Assembly: GCF_013170705.1 (NCBI RefSeq)
Contig: NZ_CP033334.1
Coordinates: forward strand, 4,627,501-4,691,500
Direction of reading: 5' to 3'
Source: Mesorhizobium loti
GTDB taxonomy: Bacteria > Pseudomonadota > Alphaproteobacteria > Rhizobiales > Rhizobiaceae
DNA length: 64,000 bases
Under the pieces are notes generated by a model. The model was not told where the DNA came from. It ran no database searches and was given only the letters and a program-made list of their open reading frames with translations. Positions 40,877-52,988 of this stretch are shown here, one piece after another; position 1 is the stretch's first letter, and the number at the start of each line of letters is the position of its first letter. The position numbers and the translations under genes were made by a program.

Positions 40877-42268
40877 CTACCCGTTGTTTTTACGACGCAA
40901 TCGGCTCTCGATCTCTTCGCGCGCGCTTTGGGTGGCCTTGAGCGAGATGGTGGCGCTCCCGTCGTCATTGTCGGTACGCGAAACGACATCGCCATTGCGG
41001 TAAAGCCAATCGACAAGACCGAACTGCGCCGGCTCGATCGTCACCGTCAGGTCTTCGAGCTCTCCCGCCATTCGCGTCTCGATGAGCGCCTTCAGCGCGT
41101 CGATGCCCTCGCCGGTCACCGCTGACACGGCGATTGGCGGCCCCTTGCCGCCGCCGGCGGCATCGGCGAGCAGCCGGCTCCTGTTGCCTTCGTCCAGCAG
41201 ATCGACCTTGTTCCAGACCTCGATCACACGCTTGGTATCACTGGCGTCGACGCCGAGGTCGGCCAGGATGCGCTCTACATCCTCTGCCTGTGCGGCCGTG
41301 TCGGGATCGGAGATATCGCGCAGATGGATGACGAGATCGGCCTCGACCACCTCTTCCAGCGTCGCGCGAAAAGCCGCGATCAGATGCGTCGGCAGGTCCG
41401 AGATGAAACCGACCGTGTCCGACAGGATAATCGGCGTGCCATGCGGCAGGCGAACGCGGCGCAGCGTCGGGTCGAGCGTGGCGAACAGCATGTCCTGCGC
41501 CAGTACATCCGCTCCGGTCAGCCTGTTGAACAGTGTCGACTTGCCGGCATTGGTGTAGCCGACGATCGCCACCACCGGGAAAGGCACCTTCTTGCGCTTG
41601 GCGCGGTGCAGGTCGCGGGTACGACGAACCGTTTCCAGCTCGTGCTTCAGCTTGATGATCTTTTCCTGCAACTGCCGCCGGTCTGATTCGATCTGGGTTT
41701 CGCCGGGGCCGCCGAGGAAGCCGGCACCGCCGCGCTGACGTTCAAGGTGGGTCCAGCTGCGGACAAGGCGGCCTTTCTGGTAGTTGAGATGGGCAAGTTC
41801 GACCTGCAGCGTGCCTTCCTTGGTGCGGGCGCGCTCGCCGAAGATCTCGAGGATCAACCCGGTGCGGTCGAGCACCTTGGCATGCAGCTCTTTCTCAAGA
41901 TTGCGCTGCTGCACCGGGGTCAGGGGATGGTCGACGATGACCAGCTCCGCGTCCTTCTCCTTGACGATCTCGGCGAACTCTTCGACCTTGCCGCTGCCGA
42001 GCAAGGTCGCGGGGCGTGGGTCGTTGACGGTCACGACAGCCGTATGGACGGGGTCGAGATTGATGGCCCGGGCAAGGCCGACCGCCTCGTCGTGGCGGGC
42101 TTCAGCCGACCGCGTCAACCGAGGACGGTTGGTATCGTCGTCGCCGCGCGGCTGGCGGGTAAGCACAGGTACAATGACGACAGCCCGGGTCGGCCCCTTG
42201 GCTTCCGTCCCGGGATGATGCGCTGGTTTTCCGCGAACCGTAGCGTCCGCGTCTTTCTCACGTGCCAA
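40877..42268 (-). CDS. hflX: GTPase HflX
   Basis: A 463-aa ribosome-associated GTPase that splits or rescues stalled ribosomes under stress. The N-terminal HflX domain ends with the glycine-rich GGAGFLGGPGETQIESDRR. G1 is GYTNAGKST, G3 is DTVGFISDLP, G4 is NKVD and G5 is SAVTGEG. It lies one base after the hfq stop on the same strand, the conserved hfq-hflX pair. The first 40 residues are a charged extension (DADATVRGKPAHHPGTEAK), longer than in enteric bacteria. Confidence 0.95.
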   Translation of the reverse strand: MAREKDADATVRGKPAHHPGTEAKGPTRAVVIVPVLTRQPRGDDDTNRPRLTRSAEARHDEAVGLARAINLDPVHTAVVTVNDPRPATLLGSGKVEEFAEIVKEKDAELVIVDHPLTPVQQRNLEKELHAKVLDRTGLILEIFGERARTKEGTLQVELAHLNYQKGRLVRSWTHLERQRGGAGFLGGPGETQIESDRRQLQEKIIKLKHELETVRRTRDLHRAKRKKVPFPVVAIVGYTNAGKSTLFNRLTGADVLAQDMLFATLDPTLRRVRLPHGTPIILSDTVGFISDLPTHLIAAFRATLEEVVEADLVIHLRDISDPDTAAQAEDVERILADLGVDASDTKRVIEVWNKVDLLDEGNRSRLLADAAGGGKGPPIAVSAVTGEGIDALKALIETRMAGELEDLTVTIEPAQFGLVDWLYRNGDVVSRTDNDDGSATISLKATQSAREEIESRLRRKNNG

Positions 42269-42514
42269 TCAGGCGCCCTGGCTTTCCTCGCCATCGAACA
42301 TCTGAACCGGCTGGCTCGGCATGATCGTGGAAATGGCGTGCTTGTAGACGAGCTGGGAGTGACCGTCGCGGCGCAGCAGCACACAAAAATTGTCGAACGA
42401 AGTGACCACGCCGGTCAGCTTCACGCCGTTGATGAGGAAGATGGTGAGCGGGTTCTTGCTCTTGCGAACTGAATTCAGGAACAGGTCCTGAAGGTTTTGC
42501 GATCGTTCCGCCAT
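42269..42514 (-). CDS. hfq: RNA chaperone Hfq
   Basis: An 81-aa Sm-like protein that forms hexamers and pairs small RNAs with mRNAs. It has [20 protein letters not shown] with the proximal-face loop, the Sm1 segment [20 protein letters not shown] and the Sm2 [10 protein letters not shown]. The length is typical for alphaproteobacteria. Its gene sits between dat and hflX at the 3' end of the ntr block. Nitrogen-fixation control by Hfq is known in other rhizobia. Confidence 0.97.
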   Translation of the reverse strand: MAERSQNLQDLFLNSVRKSKNPLTIFLINGVKLTGVVTSFDNFCVLLRRDGHSQLVYKHAISTIMPSQPVQMFDGEESQGA

Positions 42515-42659
42515 TGTTCTTGTCTTTCGCCGATCCCCTTCGGTTTGCTAGCCAATGCGCCAAATTGTCGGGCACATGTCAAGCGCGCAAACACCGTCTT
42601 GTCGTCAGTAACGACAAGCAGAACGAGATATATTGATGTTCATTCCAACTGTGCGGTTA

Positions 42660-43523
42660 TCAGGCTGGACTTTTTTCCGCAACGTCAAAAAAGGCTTGCC
42701 GCAACGAAAGTGTTATTGAGCCGGGATGTCCATTGGCGACCGGATCGCCGTCGATCGATACGACCGGCATGGCAATCGTGGTCGCGGAACTGATGAAAGC
42801 CTCGCGCGCCGTCTTGGCCTCGGCAACCGAAAAACCGCGCTCCTCGATCTTCAGGCCGAGCTTTGCCGCCACCTCAAACATGGTCGTGCGGGTGATGCCG
42901 CGCAAGATGCCATGATCGGCCGGCCTGGTGACCAGGACGCCGTCCCTGGTCACGATCCAGGCATTCGACGACCCGCCTTCCTTGACGTTGCCGTCGGTGT
43001 CGACGAACCATGCCTCCTGGGCCCCCGCTTCCTTGGCCTTCTGCTTGGCCAATACGTTGGGCAGCAGTCCGACGCTCTTGATGTCAACCCGGTCCCAGCG
43101 ATTCTCGGGCACGGTGATGACCGCGATACCTGTTTCGGCTCGCTTTGTGCCGGCGGCGGGGTCGGCCTTCTTGGCTGTCACGACCAGGGACGGCTTGGTG
43201 TCCGCCGACGGGAAGACAAAGTCACGGCTTGCGACACCGCGCGTCACCTGGACATAGACCAGACCGTTGGCGACATGGTTGCGGTTGACCACTTCGCGCA
43301 GGATGAGCGGCAGCACGTTGCGCGCGACCGGCCAGGCGATCGAGAGTTCGGTCAGCGAGCGGTTCAGCCGAGCGAGGTGGCGCGGCATGTCGACGATAAA
43401 GCCGCGCGCCACTTCGCAGACCTCATAGACACCGTCGGCGAATTGGTAGCCGCGATCCTCGATATGCACGGAAGCGTCCGCGTGAGCGACGTAGCGCCCG
43501 TTGACATAGGCAATGCGCGGCAT
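42660..43523 (-). CDS. dat: D-amino acid aminotransferase (class IV)
   Basis: A 287-aa fold-type IV PLP enzyme. The start MPRIAYVNGRYVAHADASVHIEDRGYQ-type region fits D-alanine aminotransferase, with the catalytic Lys in VDIKSVGLLPN, the glutamate in NVKEGGSSNAW and TRPADHGILRGITR. It makes D-amino acids such as D-Glu and D-Ala from 2-oxo acids, for cell-wall supply or use of D-amino acids. It lies between ntrX and hfq, a position taken by trkA in several relatives (from memory). No transport gene is seen instead. Confidence 0.9.
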   Translation of the reverse strand: MPRIAYVNGRYVAHADASVHIEDRGYQFADGVYEVCEVARGFIVDMPRHLARLNRSLTELSIAWPVARNVLPLILREVVNRNHVANGLVYVQVTRGVASRDFVFPSADTKPSLVVTAKKADPAAGTKRAETGIAVITVPENRWDRVDIKSVGLLPNVLAKQKAKEAGAQEAWFVDTDGNVKEGGSSNAWIVTRDGVLVTRPADHGILRGITRTTMFEVAAKLGLKIEERGFSVAEAKTAREAFISSATTIAMPVVSIDGDPVANGHPGSITLSLRQAFFDVAEKSPA

Positions 43524-43624
43524 TGGCGACCCCTGGAGAACTCTCGGGCTTTCTTATGCGATTCCGCCTTGACCGTAACCGGCAAATGCTTGGCCCAGGC
43601 GTGGCTGAACAGACATCGCGCCTG

Positions 43625-44986
43625 TCAGACGCCCAGCGACTTCAGCTTGCGGTGCAGGGCCGAGCGTTCCATGCCGATGAACTCGGCCGTCTTCGAGATG
43701 TTGCCGCCAAAGCGGTTGATCTGGGCGATGAGATAGTCCTTCTCGAACTGTTCACGCGCCTCGCGCAGCGGCAGCGCCATGATGTGCTGGTCGGACTGAT
43801 TCGGCGTGCGCGGCATGACATCGCCGATCTCGGACGGCAGAAGATCCGCGGTGATCGGCGCATCGACGTCGTCGCCCCGCGCCAGGATCATCAGGCGCTC
43901 GACATTGTTGCGCAGCTGGCGCACGTTCCCCGGCCAGTTGTGCGCCTGCAGCACGGCCAGCGCGTCGTCGCCGATGCGACGCGGCTTGATACCGGCCTGG
44001 CGGGCGATCTGCTTCATGAAATTGTCGACGAGATAGGGAATATCCTCGCGCCGCTCGGCCAGTCCCGGCACCATCACGGGAACCACCGCCAGGCGATGAT
44101 AGAGATCCTCGCGGAAACGGCCGTCGGCGATCATGGCTTCCAGGTTCTGCGAGGTCGAGGAGATAATGCGGACGTCGACCTTGACCCGTTTGGTGCCCCC
44201 AACCCGCTCGAACTGCTGCTCGACCAGAACGCGCAGGATCTTGTTCTGCGTCTCGCGCGGCATGTCGGCCACTTCGTCGATGTAGAGGATGCCGCGATGG
44301 GCCTCCTCCAGCGCGCCGACCTTACGCTCGACACCGTTCGATTCGGTGCCGAACAGTTCGATCTCCATGCGCTCCGGCGTTATGTTGGCGGCGCTCAGCG
44401 TCACGAACGGCGCGCCCTTGCGCGCCGACAGCGTGTGGATGGCGCGCGCCGCCAGTTCCTTGCCCGAGCCGGACGGACCGATGATCATGACACGGCTGTT
44501 GGTCGGCGCGACGCGCTCGATGGTCTGGCGCAGCTGGCTCATCGCCGACGACATGCCGATCAGGTCGAAGGTCTCGCCGCTGCGCTGCTTGAGGTCGGAG
44601 ACCTCGCGCCGCAGTTTCGAGGTTTCCAGCGCCCGCTCGGCAATGAGGATCAGCCTGTCGGCCTTGAAAGGCTTCTCGATGAAATCGTAGGCGCCGCGAC
44701 GGATGGCGGAGACCGCCGTTTCGATGTTTCCGTGGCCGGAGATCATCACCACCGGCAAGGTGGGGTGCATGGTCTTGATCTCGTCCAGCAGCGCCAACCC
44801 GTCCAGACGCGAGCCCTGCAGCCAGATGTCGAGGAAAATCAACCTCGGCGCACGATCGGCTATGGCAGCCAGCGCGCTGTCGGCGTCGAACGCCGTGCGG
44901 GTTTCGTGACCTTCGTCGCTCAGGATGCCTGCGACGAGCTCGCGGATGTCTTCCTCGTCATCGACGATGAGAATATCAGACGCCAT
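43625..44986 (-). CDS. ntrX: Nitrogen assimilation response regulator NtrX
   Basis: A 453-aa response regulator. The receiver domain has phospho-acceptor D53 (IFLDIW) and acidic D9, D10, E11. The AAA+ domain has Walker A GPSGSGKE and Walker B ILYIDEVADM. The sigma-54 contact motif GAFTGA is absent (the region reads ESNGVERKVGA), a known feature of NtrX that makes classic sigma-54 activation unlikely. A C-terminal Fis-type HTH (ISKTAEFIGMERSALHRKL) binds DNA. The start at 44986 overlaps the ntrY stop by 11 bases; a longer frame to 45031 is not conserved. Confidence 0.95.
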   Translation of the reverse strand: MASDILIVDDEEDIRELVAGILSDEGHETRTAFDADSALAAIADRAPRLIFLDIWLQGSRLDGLALLDEIKTMHPTLPVVMISGHGNIETAVSAIRRGAYDFIEKPFKADRLILIAERALETSKLRREVSDLKQRSGETFDLIGMSSAMSQLRQTIERVAPTNSRVMIIGPSGSGKELAARAIHTLSARKGAPFVTLSAANITPERMEIELFGTESNGVERKVGALEEAHRGILYIDEVADMPRETQNKILRVLVEQQFERVGGTKRVKVDVRIISSTSQNLEAMIADGRFREDLYHRLAVVPVMVPGLAERREDIPYLVDNFMKQIARQAGIKPRRIGDDALAVLQAHNWPGNVRQLRNNVERLMILARGDDVDAPITADLLPSEIGDVMPRTPNQSDQHIMALPLREAREQFEKDYLIAQINRFGGNISKTAEFIGMERSALHRKLKSLGV

Positions 44987-47261
44987 TACCGACCTTTTCA
45001 GTTTCTCTTTCGTGTTCCGTTTTGGCCTCACCGCGCGGCGGCGTGGCGGCCGCGGGCGGCAGAATGATGCTGATCATCGCGCCGCGCCCGCCATGGAAGT
45101 CCGCAGGTGCATCATGAAGTTCCAGCCTGCCGCCATGGTCCTCCACGATCTTCTTGACGATAGCGAGACCAAGCCCGGTGCCCTTCTCTCGTGTGGTCAT
45201 ATAGGGCTCGAGCAGCCGTTGGCGATTCTCCCGCGGCAGGCCTTTGCCATTGTCGATGACGTCGATTCGAATCGCGCCATTCTGACGTCCGGCTTGAATC
45301 CGGATTATGCCGTGCGAACCATCCTTCTGTTCCAGTCCATCGATCGCTTCGGCGGCGTTCTTGATCACATTGCCGAAAGCCTGCGCCAGAAGGCGGCTGT
45401 CGAACGTACCCTTGAGCGGTTCGTTGCCAAATATCCGCTCGAAGGTGATGTCGGCGCGGCTGACTTCGACCAGGAACGAAGCCTCGCGCAGCGATTCGCG
45501 CAGATCGATGGCCTTCATCTCCGGCTTGGGCATGCGCGCGAAGGCGGAGAATTCGTCGACCATGCGGCCAATATCCTCGACCTGCCGTATGATGGTGTCG
45601 GTGCATTGGTCGAAAACCTCGCGGTCCTCGGTGATGACCTTGCCGTAACGGCGCTTGATGCGTTCGGCCGAAAGCTGGATCGGCGTCAGCGGGTTCTTGA
45701 TCTCGTGGGCGATGCGGCGCGCCACGTCGGCCCAGGCGGAAGAACGCTGTGCCTGGACCAGATCGGTAATATCGTCGACCGTCACGACGTAGGATTTCTC
45801 CTCCGAGCCGTCGTCACCGGCCTCGATGGTGATCTGCACGTTGAAGGTGCGCTCGGTGCCGGCGCGGAAGAACGTCACCTGCTCGCGGTAGACAGGCTTG
45901 CCCGACTGGCGGCCGATCTCGAAGACGCGGCCGACATGCGGCAGGATGGCGGAAAGGTTCTGCCCGAGCGCGGCATTGGCGGAAATGGCCAGCATCGATT
46001 CGGCCGAACGGTTGACGATGGTGATGATGCCATAGGGATCGACGCCGATGACGCCGGCGGTGACACCGGCAAGCACGGCTTCGGAAAAGCGCCGCCGCTC
46101 GTCGATCAGGTCCTTTGCCGACAGGATCTCGTTGCGTTGCGATTTGAGCTCGAGCAGCATCTTGTTGAAGGTGTCGCCGAGCGAGGCGACATCGCCATCG
46201 GAAGGCCTGACGGGGACAGCGACGTCGAGATTGCCTGTGGCTACCTCGTCGGCGGCACCGATGAGCTGGCGAATCGGCCGCACAAGACGGTCGGCGACGG
46301 CAATGCCGGTCCAGATCGCCGACAGAATGATGATCAGGGTCAGCGACAGATAGGGCAACGCGAAGGCCACTTGCGAGGTGCGCCTGTTGTCTTCGAGATT
46401 GCGGTACTCGTCCGTGTTGGACCTGACGATCTGCCGCGCCTTGATCACCTCGGGATCGACCAATCGGATGGTGTAGAGATAGAGGCCCTCGATCTCACGC
46501 AGCTTGACGATGGCGCCCATGATGTTGCGGGTGCGCGGTTCTATCAGCACCGGTCTGCCGTCGGTGGCGCTGCTGACTGAGCCTTCAGGCGGTTCCGGCA
46601 TGGCGAAATCGGCATCGGTCTGGGCGCTCATGACGAATGAGCCGTCGGGCTTGATCAGCGCCGCGTGGGCCAGCGACCGGCCTACCGCCTCCTTGTTGAG
46701 GAGGTCGAGAAAGCCTGTCCGGTCAAGGCCGTAGAGCGTGCGCGACGCATCGAGATCATAGGCCATCGACAGCGTGGTGCCTTGCAGATTGCGGGCGTTT
46801 TCCTGGACATAGGCATCGGCGATCGACAGCGAGGAATTGACGATCGTCTTTGTGCGAATCTCGAACCAGCGGTCGAGGCCGATATCGAGCGTGATCGAGG
46901 CGATGATCGCCACCATGATGGCGGGAATGGCGGCAACCAGCGCGAACATCGCAACGATGCGCACATGCAGCCGCGAGGCCGCCTTGCCGTGCCGGCGCGC
47001 CATCACGATGCGATGCACCTCGCGTCCGACCAGGGCGCTGAGGAAGAGCACGAAAGCGGCGTTGAGCGCGATCAGCGCCCAGGTCGTCCTGGCGTCAGGC
47101 GCGATCGGCGTCGCGCCGACCAGGATGGTGAAGGAGATGGCCGCCATGACCAGCGCGCCGACAACCGCCACCACGCCGGGCAGCGCCAGCAAGCGGCGCC
47201 TATCGCGCGCGCCGGGTTCGCTGAAGAGCGGTTGGTTGAGTACAGGTGCCTGCGGAGCCAT
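44976..47261 (-). CDS. ntrY: Nitrogen regulation sensor histidine kinase NtrY
   Basis: A 761-aa membrane sensor kinase. Two to three N-terminal helices lie within the first 110 residues; a large periplasmic-type region follows to a second membrane helix near 300. A HAMP segment comes next (VADRLVRPIRQLIGAADEV), then a PAS domain. The H-box is [20 protein letters not shown], and ATP-binding motifs are NAAEAI, DNGKGLPRE and TGLGLAIVKK. It phosphorylates NtrX and can cross-talk with NtrC, as described for alphaproteobacteria; signals include redox or nitrogen. It sits between ntrC and ntrX on the minus strand. Confidence 0.95.
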   Translation of the reverse strand: MAPQAPVLNQPLFSEPGARDRRRLLALPGVVAVVGALVMAAISFTILVGATPIAPDARTTWALIALNAAFVLFLSALVGREVHRIVMARRHGKAASRLHVRIVAMFALVAAIPAIMVAIIASITLDIGLDRWFEIRTKTIVNSSLSIADAYVQENARNLQGTTLSMAYDLDASRTLYGLDRTGFLDLLNKEAVGRSLAHAALIKPDGSFVMSAQTDADFAMPEPPEGSVSSATDGRPVLIEPRTRNIMGAIVKLREIEGLYLYTIRLVDPEVIKARQIVRSNTDEYRNLEDNRRTSQVAFALPYLSLTLIIILSAIWTGIAVADRLVRPIRQLIGAADEVATGNLDVAVPVRPSDGDVASLGDTFNKMLLELKSQRNEILSAKDLIDERRRFSEAVLAGVTAGVIGVDPYGIITIVNRSAESMLAISANAALGQNLSAILPHVGRVFEIGRQSGKPVYREQVTFFRAGTERTFNVQITIEAGDDGSEEKSYVVTVDDITDLVQAQRSSAWADVARRIAHEIKNPLTPIQLSAERIKRRYGKVITEDREVFDQCTDTIIRQVEDIGRMVDEFSAFARMPKPEMKAIDLRESLREASFLVEVSRADITFERIFGNEPLKGTFDSRLLAQAFGNVIKNAAEAIDGLEQKDGSHGIIRIQAGRQNGAIRIDVIDNGKGLPRENRQRLLEPYMTTREKGTGLGLAIVKKIVEDHGGRLELHDAPADFHGGRGAMISIILPPAAATPPRGEAKTEHERETEKVGNGV

Positions 47262-47390
47262 GTCGCCGTCTTGGAGCCAATGATTGCGTCCGATCTATGC
47301 AACGCATTGTGGCGATTATGCAACAAGTGTGACAATGGCGGAAATCTTTCGCCTCGCGGTCCCCTGAAAAGAGCGGGATCGGATCAGTGC

Positions 47391-48847
<1,457 letters not shown>

Positions 48848-48851
<4 letters not shown>

Positions 48852-49990
48852 TTGCGGTCTCCTTCGCCGTCTTCATCGGCACCGAATGGCGTTTCCTTCC
48901 AGGCCGGCATCAGGATGCGGAAGGTGGTTCCGCGCGGGGTCGAGTCGCATTCGATGATGCCGCCATGCTCGCCGACGATCTTGGCGACGAGCGCCAGCCC
49001 CAGCCCCGAGCCGTTCGGCTTGGTGGTGATGAAGGGATCGAACAGGATCGGCAGGATGTCCTCCGATACGCCGGAGCCATTGTCGCGCACGCAGAATTCC
49101 AGCGGTAGCGATACGCGGTCCTGCGTGCCTGGAACCGAAACGCGGATGCCCGGCCGGAAGGCGGTGGACAGCACGATCTCCCCATGCGGGTCGCTGCCGA
49201 TCGCCTCAGCGGCGTTCTTGACCAGGTTCAGGAACACCTGGATCAGCTGGTCGCGGTTGGCGAATACCGGAGGCAATGATGGATCATAGTCCTCCAATAT
49301 CCTGATTTTCTTTGCAAAACCGTTCTTGGCGATCGCCTTGACGTGGTCGAGCACGACATGGATGTTGACGGGGTAACGGTCGATCGGCCGCTCGTCGGAA
49401 AACACCTCCATGCGATCGACCAGCGACACGATACGGTCCGTCTCGTCGGTGATCAGCCGGGTCAGCGCGCGATCTTCATCGGAGGCGGACAGTTCGAGTA
49501 ACTGGGCGGCACCGCGGATGCCGGAGAGCGGGTTCTTGATCTCATGGGCAAGCATCGCCGCCAGGCCGGTCACCGAGCGCGCCGCACCACGATGCGTCAT
49601 CTGCCGGTCGATCTTGTCGGCCATCGAGCGTTCCTGGAACATGACCACGACGGAGCCCGGGAATTCCGGCACCGGCGCGACATAGAGATCGACGACCTTC
49701 TCGATGCCGAGGCGTGGCGACGACACATCGACGCGATACTCGTTGACCGGAGCCCGGCGCTCGCGCACCTGATCGACAAGGGTCAGCAGCGGACTGCCGA
49801 AGGGGATCAGCTTGGACAGCGTGTTGCGCGCCAGCATGGTCGCGCTGGAGCGAAAGAAGTCCTCGGCATCGGCGTTGGCGAAGGTGATGAACCCCTCCTC
49901 GCTGATCATGATCACCGGACGCCGGATGGTGTTGAGAACGATCTGGGCGGCATCCGCCATTTCAGCGACCTGGCCTGCGGTGGCGTTCAT
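48848..49990 (-). CDS. ntrB: Nitrogen sensor histidine kinase NtrB
   Basis: A 380-aa soluble sensor kinase with an N-terminal PAS domain (about 20-120) and no membrane helix. The H-box is [20 protein letters not shown] with H149. The N, G1 and G2 boxes are [19 protein letters not shown] and [13 protein letters not shown]. It controls NtrC phosphorylation under PII. Its start overlaps the dusB stop by ATGA (49987-49990), completing the nifR3-ntrB-ntrC order of alphaproteobacteria. Confidence 0.96.
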
Positions 49991-51015
49991 GCGGCGCTCC
50001 TCAGGATCAAGGGTTGCGGATCGCGCGAGAAGACATTTCGCAGCAAGGCAATGACGCGGGCCGGCTCGAACGTGGTCAGGATGGCTTTCCGGTCGTCGTC
50101 GGCAACGCCAACGGCATGGCGATCGAGATACCAGCCCAGATGCTTGCGCGCCTGCCGCAAGCCGCTCTCGACACCATAAAGCGTCAGCATGTCCTCGTAG
50201 TGGGCGACGATATAGTCGGCCAATGCCGCGGGGTCCTGCGGTACGTTGACCGCCGTTTCACCTGCCGCCGCGGCTGCGATGCCACCGGCGGTCCAGGGCG
50301 CGCCGTAATGCGCGCGGCCGACCATCACAGCATCGGCGCAGGATTGCTCGAGAATGGTGGCCGCTTCGGCCGGGGAGCAGACGTCACCGTTGGCAACCAC
50401 GGGAATCGACACCGCTTCCTTGACGCGGGCGATGGCACGCCAGTCGGCCTTGCCCTGATAGAACTGGCAGCGCGTGCGACCGTGCACCGTCACCATGCTG
50501 ACGCCCGCCTCCTCGGCACGGCGCGCAAGGACGGGCGCATTGAGCGCACCTTCGTCCCAGCCCAGCCGCATCTTGACGGTCACCGGCACCTTGACCGCGC
50601 CGACCACGGCCTCGATCAGCGACAGCGCATGATCAAGGTCGAGCATCAATGCCGAACCGGCATAGCCGCCGGTAACCTTCTTGGCCGGGCAGCCCATGTT
50701 GATGTCGATGATGTCGGCGCCCTCGCCGGCGGCGATCCGCGCGCCTTCGGCCATATGGACCGCCTCGCGGCCCGCAAGCTGCACCATATGGACGGGCAGG
50801 CCGGAATGTCGTATGCGCAGGTCGAAGCCGGCCCTGCCCTTGGCAAGTTCGCCACTTGCCACCATTTCGGACACGACAAGGCCGGCGCCATGGCCATGGG
50901 CGCGCTGCCGGAAAGGCTCGTCTGTAATGCCCGACATCGGCGCGAGGAACACGCGATTGCGGATTTCCACGCCGCCGACGTCGAGAGGCGCGGCCAATTT
51001 GGTCAGGTTAACCAT
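49987..51015 (-). CDS. dusB: tRNA-dihydrouridine synthase (DusB / NifR3)
   Basis: A 342-aa flavoprotein. The FMN-binding TIM barrel has [20 protein letters not shown], the catalytic cysteine is in [19 protein letters not shown], and [14 protein letters not shown] follows. It reduces uridines in the tRNA D loop. It heads the ntr transcript, a position that gave it the old name nifR3. I chose the ATG at 51015 ([15 protein letters not shown]); the frame is open 69 codons further upstream without conservation. Confidence 0.95.
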   Translation of the reverse strand: MVNLTKLAAPLDVGGVEIRNRVFLAPMSGITDEPFRQRAHGHGAGLVVSEMVASGELAKGRAGFDLRIRHSGLPVHMVQLAGREAVHMAEGARIAAGEGADIIDINMGCPAKKVTGGYAGSALMLDLDHALSLIEAVVGAVKVPVTVKMRLGWDEGALNAPVLARRAEEAGVSMVTVHGRTRCQFYQGKADWRAIARVKEAVSIPVVANGDVCSPAEAATILEQSCADAVMVGRAHYGAPWTAGGIAAAAAGETAVNVPQDPAALADYIVAHYEDMLTLYGVESGLRQARKHLGWYLDRHAVGVADDDRKAILTTFEPARVIALLRNVFSRDPQPLILRSAA

Positions 51016-51194
51016 GCACAAAAACCAAGCACATCCATTCGTTGCACATTCTCTAGCCAGAACCGCCGCAATGTGCAACGCGGAATGACGCCACATTAAG
51101 GCGCAATTGGGAAAATGCCGGCCTTCGGTTTTGTCGCGACCCCAGGCGCCCTGCGTCCTTGAGGATGCGTCGGGGGACACTTTGGAATTCATAT

Positions 51195-51244
51195 TTGACG
51201 CACGATCTTTTCGGAAAACCAATTACACTTTTGGGGATCGTGCG
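51195..51244 (+). promoter_or_regulatory. Inverted repeat and -35-like element upstream of ispDF
   Basis: CGCACGATC (51199-51207) and GATCGTGCG (51236-51244) are perfect 9-bp inverted repeats with a 28-base spacer. TTGACG (51195-51200) overlaps the left arm and could be a -35 box. The right arm ends 14 bases before the ispDF start, so a hairpin here would lie next to the translation start. Confidence 0.45.
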
Positions 51245-51258
51245 CTAAGCCAATCGCC

Positions 51259-52482
51259 ATGACTGACGGAAGTGAGAACTCGGGCGCGACAGGTGGGGTT
51301 GCGGTGGTGATCGTCGCCGCCGGCCGCGGCGCTCGTGCCGGGCAGGCCAACGGACCCAAGCAGTACCAGAACATCGGCGACCGCGCCGTCATTGCGCATA
51401 CGCTGGAGATGTTTCTTGCCCATCCACGAACCGGTCAGATCGTCGTCGCCATCCACGCCGACGATCACGAACTGTTCCGGCAAGCGGCGGGCGCCCAGGC
51501 CCAGCGTGTCATCGCCGTCATTGGCGGGCCGACCAGGCAGGAGTCCGTTCGGCTCGGGCTGCTGGCGCTGAAGGGCCACGCGCCGGACCATGTCCTGATT
51601 CACGATGCGGTCCGCCCTTTCGTCGACGCGGACTTGATCGACCGCACCATCGCCGCCATCGGCGAATACGAGGGGGCGTTGCCTGCCCTGCCCGTCGCCG
51701 ACACGCTGAAGCGCGAGTCGGCATCCGGCGTCGTCGCGGAAACCGTTTCCCGCAGCGGGCTGCACGCGGCGCAAACACCGCAAGGTTTTCCCTACGGGCC
51801 GATCCTTGCCGCGCACGACAAGGCCCATCAGCTGGGCAAGCTCGATTTCACCGATGACGCGGCCATCGCCGAATGGGCGCATATTCCGGTCAAGCTCGTT
51901 CCGGGCTCGCCGGACAATGTCAAACTCACCTGGGCACGGGACATCGCCATGGCGCACCAGCGACTTTCCAGCGAACGAACGCACTTCCCCGACATCCGCA
52001 CCGGCAACGGCTATGATGTCCATGCCTTCGAGCCTGGCGATCACGTGACCCTGTGCGGCGTCGCCATTCCGCACGACAAGAAATTGTCCGGCCATTCCGA
52101 CGCCGATGTCGGCCTGCACGCCTTGACCGATGCGCTGCTGGCGACCTGCGGCGCCGGCGACATCGGCACGCATTTTCCGCCGTCCGATCCTCAGTGGAAG
52201 GGTGCCGCGTCCCGGATATTCGTCGAACATGCGGCGAAAGTGGTGCGCGAGCGCGGCGGACGCATCGCCAATGCCGACATCACGCTGATCTGTGAAGCGC
52301 CGCGCGTTGGCCCGCACCGCGAGACGATGACATCGGCCCTATCGCGGATGCTGGGGATTTCCGCCGACCGCATCTCGATCAAGGCGACGACCAACGAAAA
52401 ACTCGGCTTCGTCGGCCGCGAGGAAGGCATTGCGGCGATTGCCACCGCCAGCGTGGTCTTTCCCGGCGAGGTGCCGGAATGA
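51259..52482 (+). CDS. ispDF: Bifunctional IspD/IspF enzyme
   Basis: A 407-aa fusion, common in alpha- and epsilonproteobacteria. The N-terminal IspD part (about 1-235) joins CTP and methylerythritol phosphate; its CTP-binding motif is [19 protein letters not shown]. The C-terminal IspF part (about 250-407) cyclises the product to MEc[12 protein letters not shown] with the Zn-binding D-x-[10 protein letters not shown] with the second His, and [11 protein letters not shown]. Together they catalyse two non-consecutive steps of the MEP isoprenoid pathway. cinA overlaps its stop by ATGA. Confidence 0.95.
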   Translation: MTDGSENSGATGGVAVVIVAAGRGARAGQANGPKQYQNIGDRAVIAHTLEMFLAHPRTGQIVVAIHADDHELFRQAAGAQAQRVIAVIGGPTRQESVRLGLLALKGHAPDHVLIHDAVRPFVDADLIDRTIAAIGEYEGALPALPVADTLKRESASGVVAETVSRSGLHAAQTPQGFPYGPILAAHDKAHQLGKLDFTDDAAIAEWAHIPVKLVPGSPDNVKLTWARDIAMAHQRLSSERTHFPDIRTGNGYDVHAFEPGDHVTLCGVAIPHDKKLSGHSDADVGLHALTDALLATCGAGDIGTHFPPSDPQWKGAASRIFVEHAAKVVRERGGRIANADITLICEAPRVGPHRETMTSALSRMLGISADRISIKATTNEKLGFVGREEGIAAIATASVVFPGEVPE

Positions 52483-52988
52483 ACAACGGTGAGCTGGCAA
52501 TTGCCCTGTTCGAGGCCTGCCGCGAGCGCGGCATCATGGTGGCGACGGCGGAAAGCTGCACCGGCGGCATGATCATTGCCGCGCTGACCGACATTGCAGG
52601 CTCCTCCGCCGTGGTCGATCGCGGCTTCATCACCTATTCCAACGAAGCCAAGATGGACATGCTTGGCGTTTCCGCCGCCACGCTCGACGCGCATGGCGCG
52701 GTTTCCCGCGAGACAGCGATCGAGATGGCGGCCGGTGCGCTTTCCCGCTCGCGCGCAGGGTTGACCCTGGCGGTTACCGGGATCGCCGGGCCCGGCGGCG
52801 GTTCGGCGGAAAAACCCGTCGGCCTGGTCTGGTTTAGCGTCGGCCTTGCTGGCCAAACGGTGACCGCCGAACGCCAGCTGTTCGCCGACAAGGGCCGTGC
52901 TTTCATCCGCCGCGAAACGGTCAGGCACGCCTTGGAGTTGGGTCTGCGAGCGCTTGGCCAGCATCAGGCCGACGGCGCAACCCCATAG
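52479..52988 (+). CDS. CinA-family C-terminal domain protein (NMN amidohydrolase-like)
   Basis: A 169-aa protein equal to only the C-terminal domain of CinA. It has [22 protein letters not shown], the deamidase motif region, [19 protein letters not shown], and a [19 protein letters not shown] loop. This domain (PncC) converts nicotinamide mononucleotide to nicotinic acid mononucleotide in NAD recycling. The N-terminal molybdopterin-like domain is absent. It overlaps ispDF at its start and the convergent coq10-like gene by 25 bases at its end. Confidence 0.9.
   Translation: MNNGELAIALFEACRERGIMVATAESCTGGMIIAALTDIAGSSAVVDRGFITYSNEAKMDMLGVSAATLDAHGAVSRETAIEMAAGALSRSRAGLTLAVTGIAGPGGGSAEKPVGLVWFSVGLAGQTVTAERQLFADKGRAFIRRETVRHALELGLRALGQHQADGATP

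Noticed and set aside
43625..44986. Loss of GAFTGA in NtrX as a mutation
   Set aside because: Absence of this motif is a known feature of NtrX in alphaproteobacteria, so it is not unusual.
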